Shown here: positions 55,452 through 64,000 of the stretch, piece by piece | How positions within the stretch are numbered: position 1 is the stretch's first letter | Layout of the letters: the number at the start of each line of letters is the position of its first letter | The notes under the pieces: generated by a model | Seen by the model: the letters and a program-made list of their open reading frames with translations, nothing else | Database searches by the model: none | Told to the model about the DNA's origin: nothing | NCBI RefSeq assembly: GCF_001968815.1 | Contig: NZ_MIEQ01000018.1 | Coordinates: forward strand, 93,883 to 157,882 | Reading direction: 5' to 3' | DNA: 64,000 nt | Source: Motiliproteus sp. MSK22-1 | GTDB lineage: Bacteria; Pseudomonadota; Gammaproteobacteria; Pseudomonadales; Balneatricaceae | Program-made: the position numbers and the translations under genes

Positions 55452-55480
55452 ATTATACCGATTGCCTTAAGCGTTGCCCA
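55452..55480 (-). promoter_or_regulatory. Putative promoter of lptM-lysA-dapF
   Basis: On the minus strand TGGGCA (55475-55480), a 17-nt spacer and a perfect TATAAT (55452-55457) lie 35 nt before lptM. TCAGTCAG-N-CC occurs twice 16 bp apart upstream (55519-55529, 55535-55545). No clear promoter for cyaY was found in the 287-bp gap. Confidence 0.5.
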
Positions 55481-55703
55481 TCACACCTTGCGTACTAAAG
55501 TTTTTGTGAGACTGGGTATCAGTCAGGCCAAGTTTCAGTCAGACCGCTTGGAAAGGACTTGCCATTCCGCTAGGCTGTCTTTCGCGTATCCAGCCATTCC
55601 TGAGCTTGCTGAAAACATAATGGACTGATTCACAGGCTCCCTGATTGGCTCGAATTATGGTAACAGGTCTACTGGTAGACTAAAGGCAGTGTAGAGATGA
55701 CTT

Positions 55704-56039
55704 ATGAATGAAAGCGAATTTAATGTGCTTGTAGATGATACTCTGCTTAGTATCGAAGAAACCCTGGATGATGCGGAGACTGACCTGGATCTTATGAATG
55801 TCGGCGGTGTGCTAACGGTTCAGTGTGAAAACGGAGTGCAGGTGATCTTTACACGCCAAGCGGCTGTCAGTCAGCTGTGGATCGCATCACCTGATGGTGG
55901 TTTCCATTTTGATTACCATAAAAACGAGGAAAGCGGTGGCGGACAGTGGAGGCGGGACTCTGATTCAGAACCTTTGGAGTTGTTCCTTCAACGTGTTTTT
56001 GCCGAACATGCTGGTGAATCTTTTCAGTTTGCCCTTTGA
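55704..56039 (+). CDS. cyaY: Iron-sulfur cluster assembly protein CyaY (frataxin)
   Basis: CyaY, 111 aa, bacterial frataxin homologue that binds iron and modulates the IscS cysteine desulfurase. The acidic N-terminal helix (FNVLVDDTLLSIEETLDD with many Asp/Glu), the beta-sheet segment GVLTVQCENGVQVIFTRQ (key pieces) and SQLWIASPDGGFHFDY match the family. Length is normal. It is divergent from lptM-lysA as in E. coli and Pseudomonas. It probably acts in the cytoplasm. Confidence 0.94.
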   Translation: MNESEFNVLVDDTLLSIEETLDDAETDLDLMNVGGVLTVQCENGVQVIFTRQAAVSQLWIASPDGGFHFDYHKNEESGGGQWRRDSDSEPLELFLQRVFAEHAGESFQFAL

Positions 56040-56231
56040 TAAGAGTCGTAATCCGATAAAGTCATTGATCCAGCCTCAGTCTGTGACCGACGTGCTTTTC
56101 GAAAGCTACCGAAGCTATTGGATTTAAGGCGGCTGAGCAGAAAGGAAACTTTTTCCTGTATTTGTATTCAAACCCACTGTCATTGAATTATTAAGCCTAT
56201 GATTAGGCAGTTAAAAGTTGGAGAGAGCTTT

Positions 56232-56903
56232 ATGCTAAAGCAGCCATTTCTATTAAAAAAAATAGCGATGCTAAGACAGTTAGGCCGGGCATGGATCGCT
56301 TTGCTGATTATTCCTTTTATGGCAGTGGCCGCGCAGGCTGCAGAATATGAAGAAGGTGTTCACTATACTCGTCTGGCAAAGCAAGTAAGAACGCAGGATC
56401 CGAGTAAGGTCGAAGTGGTTGAAATGTTTGGTTACTGGTGCCCTCATTGTAATAACTTTGAACGCTATCTTGAACCCTGGAAGAAAAAACTTGGTGACCA
56501 GGCTTACTTTAAGCACATCCCTGTGGTTTTTCGTCCGAATCAGACAGAATTTGCCAAGGCCTACTATATCGCGAAGGCATTAGGCGTTGAGGATAAAACA
56601 CACTCAGGGCTTTTTAGTTTGATCCATCGCCAACGTCAGTGGATCAATAATAAGGAGCAGCTTGGGGAATTTTTTGCCAATTATGGTGTGGACGAGGCCA
56701 GTTTTAACAAGGTCTACAACTCGTTTTCCATTAATAGTCAGCTCAGCAGCGGTAACAAAAAAGCGAGCGCTTATCAGATTACCGGAGTGCCATCACTTGT
56801 CGTCAACGGTAAGTATTTAGTTTCTGCGGAATCTGCTGGAAGTCAGCGAAATATGCTCAAAGTAGTTGACTACTTAATTGCAAAGGAAAGAGCGGAACTC
56901 TGA
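56232..56903 (+). CDS. dsbA: Thiol:disulfide interchange protein DsbA
   Basis: DsbA, 223 aa, periplasmic oxidase that forms disulfides in exported proteins. A signal peptide with a hydrophobic core at about residues 18-34 ends near VAAQA. The active site is C70-P-H-C73 in GYWCPHCNNF, and the cis-Pro loop is TGVPSLVV. ATG 56232 has GGAG 8 nt upstream, better than upstream 56199 or ATG 56268. Pilins with disulfides such as the msh ones here are typical substrates. It precedes a diguanylate cyclase, as in Pseudomonas. Confidence 0.95.
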   Translation: MLKQPFLLKKIAMLRQLGRAWIALLIIPFMAVAAQAAEYEEGVHYTRLAKQVRTQDPSKVEVVEMFGYWCPHCNNFERYLEPWKKKLGDQAYFKHIPVVFRPNQTEFAKAYYIAKALGVEDKTHSGLFSLIHRQRQWINNKEQLGEFFANYGVDEASFNKVYNSFSINSQLSSGNKKASAYQITGVPSLVVNGKYLVSAESAGSQRNMLKVVDYLIAKERAEL

Positions 56904-57018
56904 TTTTTGACTAAAACTGCCAGGGGTTGTTCCAGATCAACCCCTACTGCATGGTCTTGCCCGCAATCCTGAGCTATTATGGTGCTCTTACCCATGTGTA
57001 GAAAAGGATTGTAAATCG

Positions 57019-58584
57019 TTGAGTTCGAATAATCCTGAGTCTGATGACCGTCATTGGAAAAAGCGCTGTTTGCAGCTAGAGCACCAGCAAGAAATTCTTC
57101 AAGTGGATGGAGAGTTGCTGTGTCGATTACTGCAACGCTTTTGTGCGGTGACTAATGGCATTGATCAAGAGCTGGATCGCCAGCTTGAACCCCTTCAGGA
57201 AACTCTTAAGGGGTTTCCCCCTGATAAAGCCTTTTCCCCCCTCGCCAGGTCACTGGAGAGTGGTATTCTGCAAGTACTGCAGCGTCGGGATGATGGTGCG
57301 CGCTTCTCCCATGAATCGATGAATCAGCTGCTGCGCCAGCTTGCTAGCTGTGTTGATGATGTTGAAATTAATGACAAGCTGGAAACGCTTAAAGCTGAGA
57401 TCGGGGAAGCCTGTGACCAGTACTATGAATATCCCCGCTTGTTGAATGAGCTGGCTCGATTTCAGGCACAGGTTTTAGATAAAAGTCAGCCCGAACATGT
57501 AGAAAACCTGAAAGTCAACGGAGGTGATCCGCATGATAAAGAGGCGCTCTGTCGCTATATAGGCGATCTTTTAGTCAAAATGCTGGAGCAACTGTCTGTA
57601 CCTAAAGAAATGCTGCCAAAAGCACGTCAGTTGATGGCGCAAATAGAAGGTGGGTTTGACTGGGGTCAGCTGGAGTCGATTCTTAAGGAAGCGGTTGAGT
57701 TGGCTGTTAAAGCAACGGCCACTGGACACCAGGATTTTGAAACCTACCTGCAGGGCTTAAATGTACAGTTGGATGATATCCAGTCTTTTCTGTCAGAAAG
57801 CCGTGACCACCGGGCTGATGCCCTGGAAAGCAGCCGTTTATTGGATAAAAGTGTTCGCAGTGATGTTGCCAAGGTTGAATTTAGCTTAACAGAGTCCGAT
57901 AACCTTGATCAGCTACAGAAATCTGTTAGGGCTCAGCTCAGCAATATTGTGCGCGTAGTCGACACTTATAGGGAAGAGCAGGTAATAAGAGAAAATAAAG
58001 CTGAAGAGCGTTTGGCTCATCTGCAAAAGCAAGTCGTCGAAATGGAGCAGAAGGCAGCAATAGTTCAGGAGCACCTGGAAGAGCAGCGTCTAAGAGCGCT
58101 TTCTGATCCCTTGACAGGGTTGCCTAACAGAGCCGCCTATGACGATAGCATCACCATGCTGAGGGCGGAATCTATCGCCCAGAACAAGCCCCTTACGTTG
58201 GTGGTTGCAGACCTGGACCATTTCAAAGCAGTAAATGATGGTTTTGGCCATTTGGCCGGGGATAAGGTGTTGCGGCTGGTTGCTAAAATTCTTCGTGGCG
58301 GTTTACGCGAAAGTGATGTTATTTGCCGTTACGGTGGTGAGGAATTTGTCATTGTTATGCCTAATACTGATTCCAGTCAGGCGCTGGAAGTTGTGGAAAA
58401 GTTGCGTCGTGTAATGGAGCAGAGTCCATTTAATTTTAAAGGCAAGCCCGTGCGAGTTACCATGTCCTTCGGTATTGCGCAGAATTTGGCTGATGAAGCA
58501 CCAGACGGTCTCTTTTCTCGAGCTGACCGGGCACTTTATGCCGCTAAGGAAGCTGGGCGTAATCGTTGCATTTTGGCCGAGTAA
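57019..58584 (+). CDS. Diguanylate cyclase (GGDEF)
   Basis: Soluble c-di-GMP synthase of 521 aa. A long helical N-terminal region (1-320) has no named sensor domain, followed by a coiled coil (about 320-358) and a GGDEF domain (about 360-521). The active site is GGEEF (439-443) and the inhibitory I-site RESD is at 430-433, five residues before it, so product feedback is expected. DPLTGLPNRAAY starts the domain. The start appears to be TTG 57019 with AAAGGA about 11 nt upstream. It follows dsbA on the same strand, as in Pseudomonas. Confidence 0.93.
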   Translation: MSSNNPESDDRHWKKRCLQLEHQQEILQVDGELLCRLLQRFCAVTNGIDQELDRQLEPLQETLKGFPPDKAFSPLARSLESGILQVLQRRDDGARFSHESMNQLLRQLASCVDDVEINDKLETLKAEIGEACDQYYEYPRLLNELARFQAQVLDKSQPEHVENLKVNGGDPHDKEALCRYIGDLLVKMLEQLSVPKEMLPKARQLMAQIEGGFDWGQLESILKEAVELAVKATATGHQDFETYLQGLNVQLDDIQSFLSESRDHRADALESSRLLDKSVRSDVAKVEFSLTESDNLDQLQKSVRAQLSNIVRVVDTYREEQVIRENKAEERLAHLQKQVVEMEQKAAIVQEHLEEQRLRALSDPLTGLPNRAAYDDSITMLRAESIAQNKPLTLVVADLDHFKAVNDGFGHLAGDKVLRLVAKILRGGLRESDVICRYGGEEFVIVMPNTDSSQALEVVEKLRRVMEQSPFNFKGKPVRVTMSFGIAQNLADEAPDGLFSRADRALYAAKEAGRNRCILAE

Positions 58585-58656
58585 ATAACTGTTTTGTACG
58601 ATTATTGATTAACCAGTTGGGTTTTCAGTGCCTCAGCTCACTCAGTTGATGAGTGT

Positions 58657-58685
58657 TTGGGGCTGCACCCGTTTGGGGCTATAAT
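58657..58685 (+). promoter_or_regulatory. Putative promoter of ubiE
   Basis: TTGGGG (58657-58662), a 17-nt spacer and a perfect TATAAT (58680-58685) lie 62 nt before ubiE. TTTGGGGCT occurs twice with a 16-bp period (58656-58664, 58672-58680). A CACTCA/TGAGTG hairpin (58639-58655) just upstream may end the diguanylate cyclase transcript. Confidence 0.6.
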
Positions 58686-58747
58686 ATGCGCGCTATGATT
58701 TACCCATTCAAACAATGGGCTAACTTCGATCAAAACCAGAGACATTC

Positions 58748-59521
58748 ATGAAGACACAGGACCGGACCCAGAACAACAGCCAGGAAAAAACACATTTTGG
58801 CTATGAGCAGGTGGATGTTGGCGATAAAGAAAATCGTGTCGCTGAAGTTTTTCACTCGGTAGCGGCTAAGTATGACTTCATGAATGATCTGATGTCCTTT
58901 GGCGTTCATAGATTGTGGAAAATGTTTACCATCGAATATTCAGGGGTTCGCAAAGGACAGCGAGTGTTGGATATAGCCGGTGGAACTGGCGATTTAACGT
59001 TGAAGTTCTCCCGGTTGGTTGGATCTGAAGGGCAGGTTATATTGGCCGATATTAACGATTCAATGCTGAAAGTTGGCCGCGATAAGCTACAGGATAGAGG
59101 GGTTGGTGGCAACGTTCGATACGTGCAGGCAAATGCAGAAGAATTACCTTTTCCAGATAACTATTTTGATTGTATAACCATTGCATTTGGATTGCGTAAT
59201 GTTACTGACAAGGATAGAGCGCTTGCGTCGATGGCGCGGGTGCTTAAGCCGGGTGGACGCCTTCTTGTCCTTGAGTTTTCTAAGCCCGGAAGCAAAGTGT
59301 TAAGCAAGGCTTATGATGCTTATTCATTTTCCCTGTTGCCGATGATTGGGAAAGCCGTTGTTAATGACGCTGATAGCTATCGCTATTTGGCGGAGTCCAT
59401 TCGTATGCATCCGGATCAGGAGACCCTTAAAGGGATGATGGAAAACGCCGGATTAGTTCGATGCTCCTACCATAACATGACCGGGGGAGTGGTTGCGCTC
59501 CATAAAGGGATTAAGCCCTGA
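58748..59521 (+). CDS. ubiE: Ubiquinone/menaquinone methyltransferase UbiE
   Basis: UbiE, 257 aa, SAM-dependent C-methyltransferase in ubiquinone (and menaquinone) synthesis. The SAM motif is [11 protein letters not shown] (74-84). FGYEQV near the N terminus, the conserved [10 protein letters not shown], and [10 protein letters not shown] at the end are diagnostic. Length is normal. ubiB follows 41 nt later. The ubiJ gene that normally lies between ubiE and ubiB is not here but at 16324-16932. Confidence 0.97.
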   Translation: MKTQDRTQNNSQEKTHFGYEQVDVGDKENRVAEVFHSVAAKYDFMNDLMSFGVHRLWKMFTIEYSGVRKGQRVLDIAGGTGDLTLKFSRLVGSEGQVILADINDSMLKVGRDKLQDRGVGGNVRYVQANAEELPFPDNYFDCITIAFGLRNVTDKDRALASMARVLKPGGRLLVLEFSKPGSKVLSKAYDAYSFSLLPMIGKAVVNDADSYRYLAESIRMHPDQETLKGMMENAGLVRCSYHNMTGGVVALHKGIKP

Positions 59522-59562
59522 ACGCACCCTGTCCATTCTATTGAAGTAGAGGTCTAACCCCG

Positions 59563-61212
59563 GTGCTTAGGATTCTTCGCCTATTTAAAATCGTGCGGGT
59601 TGTCGCCAAATACAGGCTTGACGATCTATTCGATGAACTGCCATTACCCTGGTACGCCAAGGCATGTTTGCTAATGCTGCCCTGGCGTTACTTTTACAGT
59701 AGCGCTTTACCTAGAGGGCAACGTTTACGTCTGGCAATGGAAGAGCTGGGGCCGATTTTTGTCAAATTCGGACAAATGCTGTCTACTCGGCAAGATTTGC
59801 TGCCTGGGGATGTTGCGGCGGAGCTTACTCGATTGCAGGACCAGGTCCCTCCCTTTTGCGGAGATGAGGCGACCCGAATTGTAGAGCGTGCACTTGGGGA
59901 GTCTGTCACTACACTGTTCTCCAGTTTTGATAGTACACCTCTGGCCTCAGCCTCCGTGGCACAAGTCCACACAGCTACCCTGCACAGCGGTGAGGATGTT
60001 GTTGTTAAAGTGATACGTCCGGGTATTGATCGGATTATCAAGCAGGACGTAGGTTTGCTTTATACACTGGCTCACCTTGTTCAGAGTGTCTGGGCCGACG
60101 GTCGTCGATTGCGTCCGGTAGAAGTTGTTGCTGAATACGAAAAAACAATTTTTGATGAATTGGATCTTCGAAAAGAGGCGGGAAACGCTTCTCAGTTGAA
60201 ACGTAATTTTGAAGGCTCTGATATTCTATATGTTCCTGAGATCTACTGGGACTTTACGCATCGGGATGTAATGGTGATGGAGCGCATCTACGGAACCCCC
60301 GTGTCTGATATCCATGCGCTGGAAAGTCAAAACACCAACTTCCGGCTATTGGCTGAACGTGGAGTGGAGATCTTTTTCACTCAGGTGTTTCGAGACAGTT
60401 TCTTCCATGCTGATATGCACCCGGGAAATATCTACGTTTCTTTCCATAATCCCCAGGACCCTAAATACATAGCGTTAGATTTCGGCATCGTGGGGTCTTT
60501 AACTCCTGAAGATCAAAGCTACCTGGCAAGAAACTTTTTGGCATTTTTCAAACGAGACTATAAGCAAGTTGCGCAGCTTCATATCGACTCTGGATGGGTG
60601 CCGGCAAATACTAACGTAAATGACTTTGAAACGGCCATTCGCAGTGTTTGTGAGCCGGTTTTCGAAAAGCCACTGAAAGAAATCTCCTTTGGGCAGGTGT
60701 TATTGGGCTTGTTCCAAACCGCCCGTAGGTTCAATATGGAAGTACAGCCTCAACTAGTGCTGTTGCAGAAAACGCTGCTTAATATTGAAGGTTTAGGGCG
60801 GCAGTTATATCCGGATCTTGATTTGTGGCAGACGGCAAAGCCTTTTCTTGAGGATTGGATGAAGCAAAGAATGGGCGCTCGTGGGCTCTTGCAGGGGTTA
60901 AAGGATCGTGCCCCGGAAATTGTTGAGCAGCTTCCTCATATGCCTCAGCTTCTGCATGATGCCTTAACTCAGTTGAAGCGACTGGATGATGTTCAATTGA
61001 GAAACGCGGCAGCCAGAGAGTGGGCTAAGCAAACTCAGGCACGAAAGTGGCAAATACACTGGGGGAGGGCTCTCGGAGTTGTTGCGATCTTAGCTGCTGT
61101 CGGAGCAGCGGGACTGGTACCTGCGGAACAATTACAACAGCTACCGGCAAGTAGCTGGATGTTAGGTGTGGTTGGAATTTTATTGTTAAGCAGTCAGCGA
61201 AGCGGATCTTGA
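59563..61212 (+). CDS. ubiB: Ubiquinone biosynthesis kinase-like protein UbiB
   Basis: UbiB, 549 aa, atypical ADCK/ABC1 kinase-like ATPase for ubiquinone synthesis at the inner membrane. The KxGQ motif reads KFGQ (68-71) followed by [10 protein letters not shown]. The Ala-rich loop (ASASVAQVH), the ADMHPGN catalytic-type segment and ALDFGIVG are present. The last 45 residues hold two hydrophobic helices. GTG 59563 is the start. It follows ubiE directly and precedes hisI-hisE-tatABC, as in Pseudomonas. Confidence 0.96.
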   Translation: MLRILRLFKIVRVVAKYRLDDLFDELPLPWYAKACLLMLPWRYFYSSALPRGQRLRLAMEELGPIFVKFGQMLSTRQDLLPGDVAAELTRLQDQVPPFCGDEATRIVERALGESVTTLFSSFDSTPLASASVAQVHTATLHSGEDVVVKVIRPGIDRIIKQDVGLLYTLAHLVQSVWADGRRLRPVEVVAEYEKTIFDELDLRKEAGNASQLKRNFEGSDILYVPEIYWDFTHRDVMVMERIYGTPVSDIHALESQNTNFRLLAERGVEIFFTQVFRDSFFHADMHPGNIYVSFHNPQDPKYIALDFGIVGSLTPEDQSYLARNFLAFFKRDYKQVAQLHIDSGWVPANTNVNDFETAIRSVCEPVFEKPLKEISFGQVLLGLFQTARRFNMEVQPQLVLLQKTLLNIEGLGRQLYPDLDLWQTAKPFLEDWMKQRMGARGLLQGLKDRAPEIVEQLPHMPQLLHDALTQLKRLDDVQLRNAAAREWAKQTQARKWQIHWGRALGVVAILAAVGAAGLVPAEQLQQLPASSWMLGVVGILLLSSQRSGS

Positions 61213-61279
61213 TTCGCTGTCAAAGATAGATCGACACCCAATTTTTGATCTGAGCTGTATAGCTATTCGGAGTGGTGAA

Positions 61280-61678
61280 GTGACCTACCAATGGTTGGAT
61301 GAAATAAAGTGGAACAGTGATGGCTTGGTGCCTGCTATTGCCCAAGACTATCAGACGGGTAAGGTGTTAATGATGGCCTGGATGAACAGAGATTCGTTGG
61401 CATTGACAGTAGCCGAGCAACGGGCCATTTATTGGTCCCGCTCAAGAGGCAAACTCTGGCGTAAAGGTGAAGAATCAGGCCACGTGCAGGTTTTGCATGA
61501 TATTCGTTTAGACTGTGACAGTGATGTGATATTAATGACTGTCGAGCAACGGGGTAATATTGCCTGCCATACCGGACGGGAGCATTGTTTTTATAAGCAA
61601 CTTCAGCAGAACTCCTGGGTAGCCGTTGAAGAGGTTAAACGAGATCCAAAGTCTATCTATCGGAAGAACGATGAGTAA
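61280..61678 (+). CDS. hisI: Phosphoribosyl-AMP cyclohydrolase
   Basis: HisI, 132 aa, third step of histidine synthesis, opening the purine ring of phosphoribosyl-AMP. Metal-binding residues are in DCDSD (79-83), and the zinc Cys are C96 and C103 ([11 protein letters not shown]). [16 protein letters not shown] is conserved. It is the stand-alone form; the partner hisE overlaps it by 8 nt. GTG 61280 has GGAG 7 nt upstream. hisI and hisE lie between ubiB and tatA here and in Pseudomonas, away from the main his genes. Confidence 0.96.
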   Translation: MTYQWLDEIKWNSDGLVPAIAQDYQTGKVLMMAWMNRDSLALTVAEQRAIYWSRSRGKLWRKGEESGHVQVLHDIRLDCDSDVILMTVEQRGNIACHTGREHCFYKQLQQNSWVAVEEVKRDPKSIYRKNDE

Positions 61679-62009
61679 TGACATTTTAAAGGCCCTGGCG
61701 GAAGTGCTTGAACAGCGAAAATGTGCGGATGCTGATAGTTCTTATGTGGCAAGTCTTCATGCGAAAGGGTTGAACAAGATTCTGGAAAAGGTTGGGGAAG
61801 AGGCAACGGAGACCATCCTGGCGGCTAAAGATGCCCATCTCAGTGAGGATAAAAAAGAGGTGGTTGGTGAAACTGCCGATTTATGGTTTCATAGCCTGGT
61901 TATGCTTTCACACTTGGGTTTGGGGCCTGATGCGGTTTTAGAAGAACTAGGGCGCAGGTTTGGGCTATCTGGTTTGGAAGAAAAGGCCTCGCGTAACACC
62001 AAAGGCTAA
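61671..62009 (+). CDS. hisE: Phosphoribosyl-ATP pyrophosphatase
   Basis: HisE, 112 aa, second step of histidine synthesis, an all-helical MazG-like pyrophosphatase. [28 protein letters not shown] and [15 protein letters not shown] contain the acidic metal-binding residues. ATG 61671 overlaps the hisI stop; the frame is open upstream inside hisI but without similarity. Co-translation with hisI is likely. Confidence 0.96.
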   Translation: MSNDILKALAEVLEQRKCADADSSYVASLHAKGLNKILEKVGEEATETILAAKDAHLSEDKKEVVGETADLWFHSLVMLSHLGLGPDAVLEELGRRFGLSGLEEKASRNTKG

Positions 62010-62090
62010 GAGACCTGCGTTAGGTTCTTGGTTTATTAATGATGCTCATAGATTAATTGGGTTTACGGATTGGGCGAAATCAAGGACAGT

Positions 62091-62112
62091 AGGATATCGT
62101 TAAGACTATCCT
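62091..62112. repeat. AGGATA-N10-TATCCT inverted repeat upstream of tatA
   Basis: AGGATA (62091-62096) and TATCCT (62107-62112) form a dyad 91 nt before tatA. It shares the GGATA core with the stronger dyad at 62154-62172. Confidence 0.4.
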
Positions 62113-62153
62113 GAATGCCTATCTGAAAATGGTGTCAGAATTTTAATATTAAT

Positions 62154-62172
62154 CTATCCGATGGTCGGATAG
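62154..62172. repeat. Perfect 8-bp dyad CTATCCGA-TGG-TCGGATAG ahead of tatA
   Basis: A 19-bp palindrome lies 31 nt before the tatA start. It could be an operator or an RNA hairpin in the tatA leader. No T tract follows on either strand, so a standard terminator is unlikely. Confidence 0.5.
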
Positions 62173-62203
62173 AAAATTCATTCAAGAGTGACAGGAGAAC
62201 AAC

Positions 62204-62455
62204 ATGGGTTTTGGTGGTATTAGTATCTGGCAGTTGCTAATTGTCCTGGTCATCATCGTTTTGATTTTTGGAACCAAGAAATTCCGTAACATTGGTGGGG
62301 ACTTGGGTAATGCTGTGAAAGGTTTTAAAAAGGCAATGAACGAAGACGAGACTACAACTGCGAAAGATGAACCAAAGCAGATCAAAGAGGATGCAGATTT
62401 TACCGATGCTGCTTCCAGTCAGACCGAAAAAGAAAAATCGACTGACAAATCCTAA
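62204..62455 (+). CDS. tatA: Sec-independent translocase subunit TatA
   Basis: TatA, 83 aa, forms the pore or membrane-weakening oligomer of the twin-arginine pathway for folded proteins. The N-terminal helix ([18 protein letters not shown], about 5-22) is followed by the FGTKK hinge and an amphipathic helix ([12 protein letters not shown]). The tail is charged and disordered. An excellent CAGGAGAA site precedes the ATG. It starts the tatABC group. Confidence 0.96.
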   Translation: MGFGGISIWQLLIVLVIIVLIFGTKKFRNIGGDLGNAVKGFKKAMNEDETTTAKDEPKQIKEDADFTDAASSQTEKEKSTDKS

Positions 62456-62485
62456 CTGCCATTATTAGCCCGTTAGGTACCGTTT

Positions 62486-62824
62486 ATGTTTGATATCGGT
62501 TTTGTTGAACTGCTTACTGTTGCCGTTGTTGCTCTAATTGTGGTCGGGCCCGAGCGGCTCCCTTCTGCCATTCGAACGGTGGGGCTGTGGGTTGGTCGCA
62601 TACGGCGTACGCTCGGCAGTGTTCAGAGGGAGATTTCCGAAGAACTTCGAGTTGACGAAATGCGACGAGCCGCTAAAGATCAGCAGGAACGTCTGGAGTC
62701 TCAGGTGGATAGCCTGCAAAAACCTTTTAGCGAATCCTTAAGAGAAGACATTCTGGCTCCTGGCAAGCCAGAAAAATCCACCTCCTCTGAAAGTGAATCC
62801 TCAGAGAAGACAGCGAATAGTTAG
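62486..62824 (+). CDS. tatB: Sec-independent translocase subunit TatB
   Basis: TatB, 112 aa, forms the twin-arginine signal receptor with TatC. It starts MFDIGFVELLTVAVVALIVVGP, with the conserved Glu8 and the GPERLP hinge, which separate it from TatA. The amphipathic helix (AIRTVGLWVGRIRRTLG) and an acidic tail follow. It is 30 nt after tatA and 21 nt before tatC. Confidence 0.95.
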   Translation: MFDIGFVELLTVAVVALIVVGPERLPSAIRTVGLWVGRIRRTLGSVQREISEELRVDEMRRAAKDQQERLESQVDSLQKPFSESLREDILAPGKPEKSTSSESESSEKTANS

Positions 62825-62845
62825 TAAATCTGTTACTGGGGAACC

Positions 62846-63619
62846 ATGACTCAGAATCAATCCAATGAAATGACCGATGACGACAAAATACAGCCTTTGA
62901 TTGCTCATCTAATTGAACTTCGTGATCGCATATTGCGAAGTTTGCTGGTGGTGCTTGTGCTGTTTTTGCCGTTATTTTATTTTGCCAATGAAATATATGC
63001 GTTTGTATCAGAGCCGTTGACTGCATTGCTGCCTGCCGGCAGCACTATGATAGCTACGGATGTGACGTCACCCTTCTTTGCCCCTTTTAAACTGACGCTG
63101 GTGTTGGCTATTTTTGCTGGTATTCCGTTTATTTTGCATCAGGTTTGGGGCTTTATTTCTCCTGGTTTATATCGGCATGAAAAAAAGATAGCAATGCCGC
63201 TGTTGTTCTCCAGTATTTTTCTGTTTTATTGTGGAGTTGCTTTTGCCTACTTCGTGGTGTTTCCGCTGATGTTTGGCTTCTTTACCAGTATTGGCCCTGA
63301 GCATGTTGCCGTAACGCCAGATATAAGTAGCTTTCTGAACCTCGTGTTGAAGCTGTTTTTTGCTTTTGGTGTAGTTTTTGAAATTCCAATTGCCACTTTA
63401 TTGCTGTTGTGGAGTGGAGTAACAACCGTTGAAAGTTTAAAGCAGAAAAGAGCCTACGTTATTGTTGGGTGCTTTGTTGTTGGTATGCTGCTGACGCCTC
63501 CAGACGTTATTTCTCAATCCCTACTCGCGTTGCCAATGTGGCTTTTGTTTGAGCTCGGAATTTTCTTAGGTGGGGTATTGGTAAGAAAGAAGGCTGATGA
63601 TGAGGAAGCTTCTGCATAG
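62846..63619 (+). CDS. tatC: Sec-independent translocase subunit TatC
   Basis: TatC, 257 aa, polytopic receptor for twin-arginine signal peptides. Six hydrophobic segments are visible. The N-terminal LIAHLIELRDRI contains the conserved HLxELR motif, and FxSPGLYRHEK (ISPGLYRHEKK) follows the second helix. Length is standard. It ends the tatABC operon and is followed by a strong terminator. Confidence 0.97.
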   Translation: MTQNQSNEMTDDDKIQPLIAHLIELRDRILRSLLVVLVLFLPLFYFANEIYAFVSEPLTALLPAGSTMIATDVTSPFFAPFKLTLVLAIFAGIPFILHQVWGFISPGLYRHEKKIAMPLLFSSIFLFYCGVAFAYFVVFPLMFGFFTSIGPEHVAVTPDISSFLNLVLKLFFAFGVVFEIPIATLLLLWSGVTTVESLKQKRAYVIVGCFVVGMLLTPPDVISQSLLALPMWLLFELGIFLGGVLVRKKADDEEASA

Positions 63620-63681
63620 TTATTGGTGATAAGTTCATGCTGCTGTTCATTGAATGACAAATGAGTTTGTTAGACAGCATT

Positions 63682-63705
63682 AAGGAGGGCATTGCCCTCC
63701 TTTTT
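63682..63705 (+). terminator. Rho-independent terminator of tatABC
   Basis: AAGGAGGGC (63682-63690) pairs with GCCCTCCTT (63694-63702) around an ATT loop and is followed by T residues. It is 62 nt after the tatC stop. Confidence 0.9.
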
Positions 63706-63822
63706 ATTTCTGAACCTTGTTTGAGGGTTAGTGGTTGTTTATCCAGACCCACTCAATTTAATTCCATTGCTTCCCTCTTTATACCTGCTTTATTTAATCT
63801 CAAAAATACTTCAAAACATGTG

Positions 63823-63850
63823 TTGACGACAGCGCTCAGGTCTGTAGAAT
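63823..63850 (+). promoter_or_regulatory. Strong promoter, probably of a stable-RNA operon
   Basis: TTGACG (63823-63828), a 16-nt spacer and TAGAAT (63845-63850) are followed by ACGCCCCCAC, a GC-rich discriminator like those of rRNA/tRNA promoters. The upstream 40 bp are A/T rich, as in UP elements. No protein gene follows within the window. Confidence 0.65.
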
Positions 63851-63856
63851 ACGCCC

Positions 63857-64000
63857 CCACGTTGTCGCTGAAGGCGGCAATAGAAGTCCGGCAAAACCCA
63901 AGCAGCATCAGGTTTTGCAGCGGTTGATTGAAGATCTCACCGAGGTGAATGACTGAATCAACCGGCTGAAATAAACAGTTGACTTCGAGATTGGCGCGAT
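63857..64000 (+). ncRNA. Structured leader with two hairpins and a second promoter -35 box
   Basis: Downstream of the promoter GCAAAACC (63891-63898) pairs with GGTTTTGC (63911-63918), and CGGTTGATT (63921-63929) pairs with AATCAACCG (63956-63964) enclosing TCAC-CGAG-GTGA (63937-63948). A second TTGACT box (63979-63984) would have its -10 beyond the window. This looks like a tandem-promoter leader of an rRNA operon, but the RNA genes are not visible. Confidence 0.45.

Noticed and set aside
63857..63970. tRNA gene in the right-edge hairpin region
   Set aside because: The two stems do not form a cloverleaf, and no T-arm GTTCGA-type sequence or CCA end is visible.

Overview
The window is a gene-dense stretch of chromosome from a gammaproteobacterium. 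I recognise 64 protein genes, no tRNA or rRNA gene, no insertion sequence, no prophage and no CRISPR array. Several local gene orders match Pseudomonas and related marine groups (maeB/rpmE/priA/argS/ftsN-like/hslVU; gshB/tonB/algH/ruvX/pyrR/pyrB/pyrC'; lptM/lysA/dapF/DUF484/xerC). An MSHA-type pilin operon and the moderate GC content (judged by eye) point to a marine Oceanospirillales/Pseudomonadales-like bacterium. I cannot name the genus.

Layout. 1-3.4 kb: the end of an MSHA-type pseudopilin operon (mshA, C, D, O, P), followed by a PilZ protein where mshQ often sits. 3.5-8.4 kb: radA, metY, maeB, rpmE. 8.7-16.9 kb: priA, argS, an FtsN-like SPOR protein, hslVU, a DUF971 gene and ubiJ. 17-25 kb: accessory or regulatory genes (FAH-family enzyme, SpoIIAA-like protein, an MFS transporter divergent from a LysR regulator, serA, a FIST sensor with a histidine kinase, an alpha/beta hydrolase). 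26-32 kb: the tkt-epd-pgk-fba group on the minus strand, divergent from metK. 32-51 kb: metK, rsmE, gshB, tonB, a DUF5610 protein, a response regulator, algH, ruvX, pyrR, pyrB, pyrC', pilU/pilT, yggS, proC, yggT, a DUF4426 protein, rdgB and hemW. 51-56 kb: a minus-strand group lptM-lysA-dapF-DUF484-xerC-HAD phosphatase, with cyaY divergent. 56-63.6 kb: dsbA, a diguanylate cyclase, ubiE, ubiB, hisI, hisE, tatABC. The right edge carries a strong promoter and structured leader, probably for a stable-RNA operon beyond the window.

Functions that connect. Surface motility and c-di-GMP: msh pilins, PilZ protein, PilT/PilU motors, a GGDEF enzyme and a response regulator. Central carbon: transketolase, Epd, Pgk, Fba, malic enzyme and SerA. 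Methionine/SAM: MetY and MetK, with a MetR-like site beside metK. Pyrimidines: PyrR/PyrB with a PyrC' that has lost catalytic ligands. Lysine and cell wall: LysA/DapF. Ubiquinone: UbiE/UbiB with UbiJ separated by about 42 kb.

No single spectacular new system is visible. The most interesting points are the sensor-less kinase paired with a FIST protein, the split ubi cluster, candidate regulatory sites (a FadR/GntR-like operator on the maeB promoter, a MetR box at tkt/metK, a heat-shock promoter for hslVU, an rpmE leader), paired GGATA stems ahead of tatA, a 36-residue LptM gene that overlaps a spurious lysA extension, and the missing metXW next to DUF4426.
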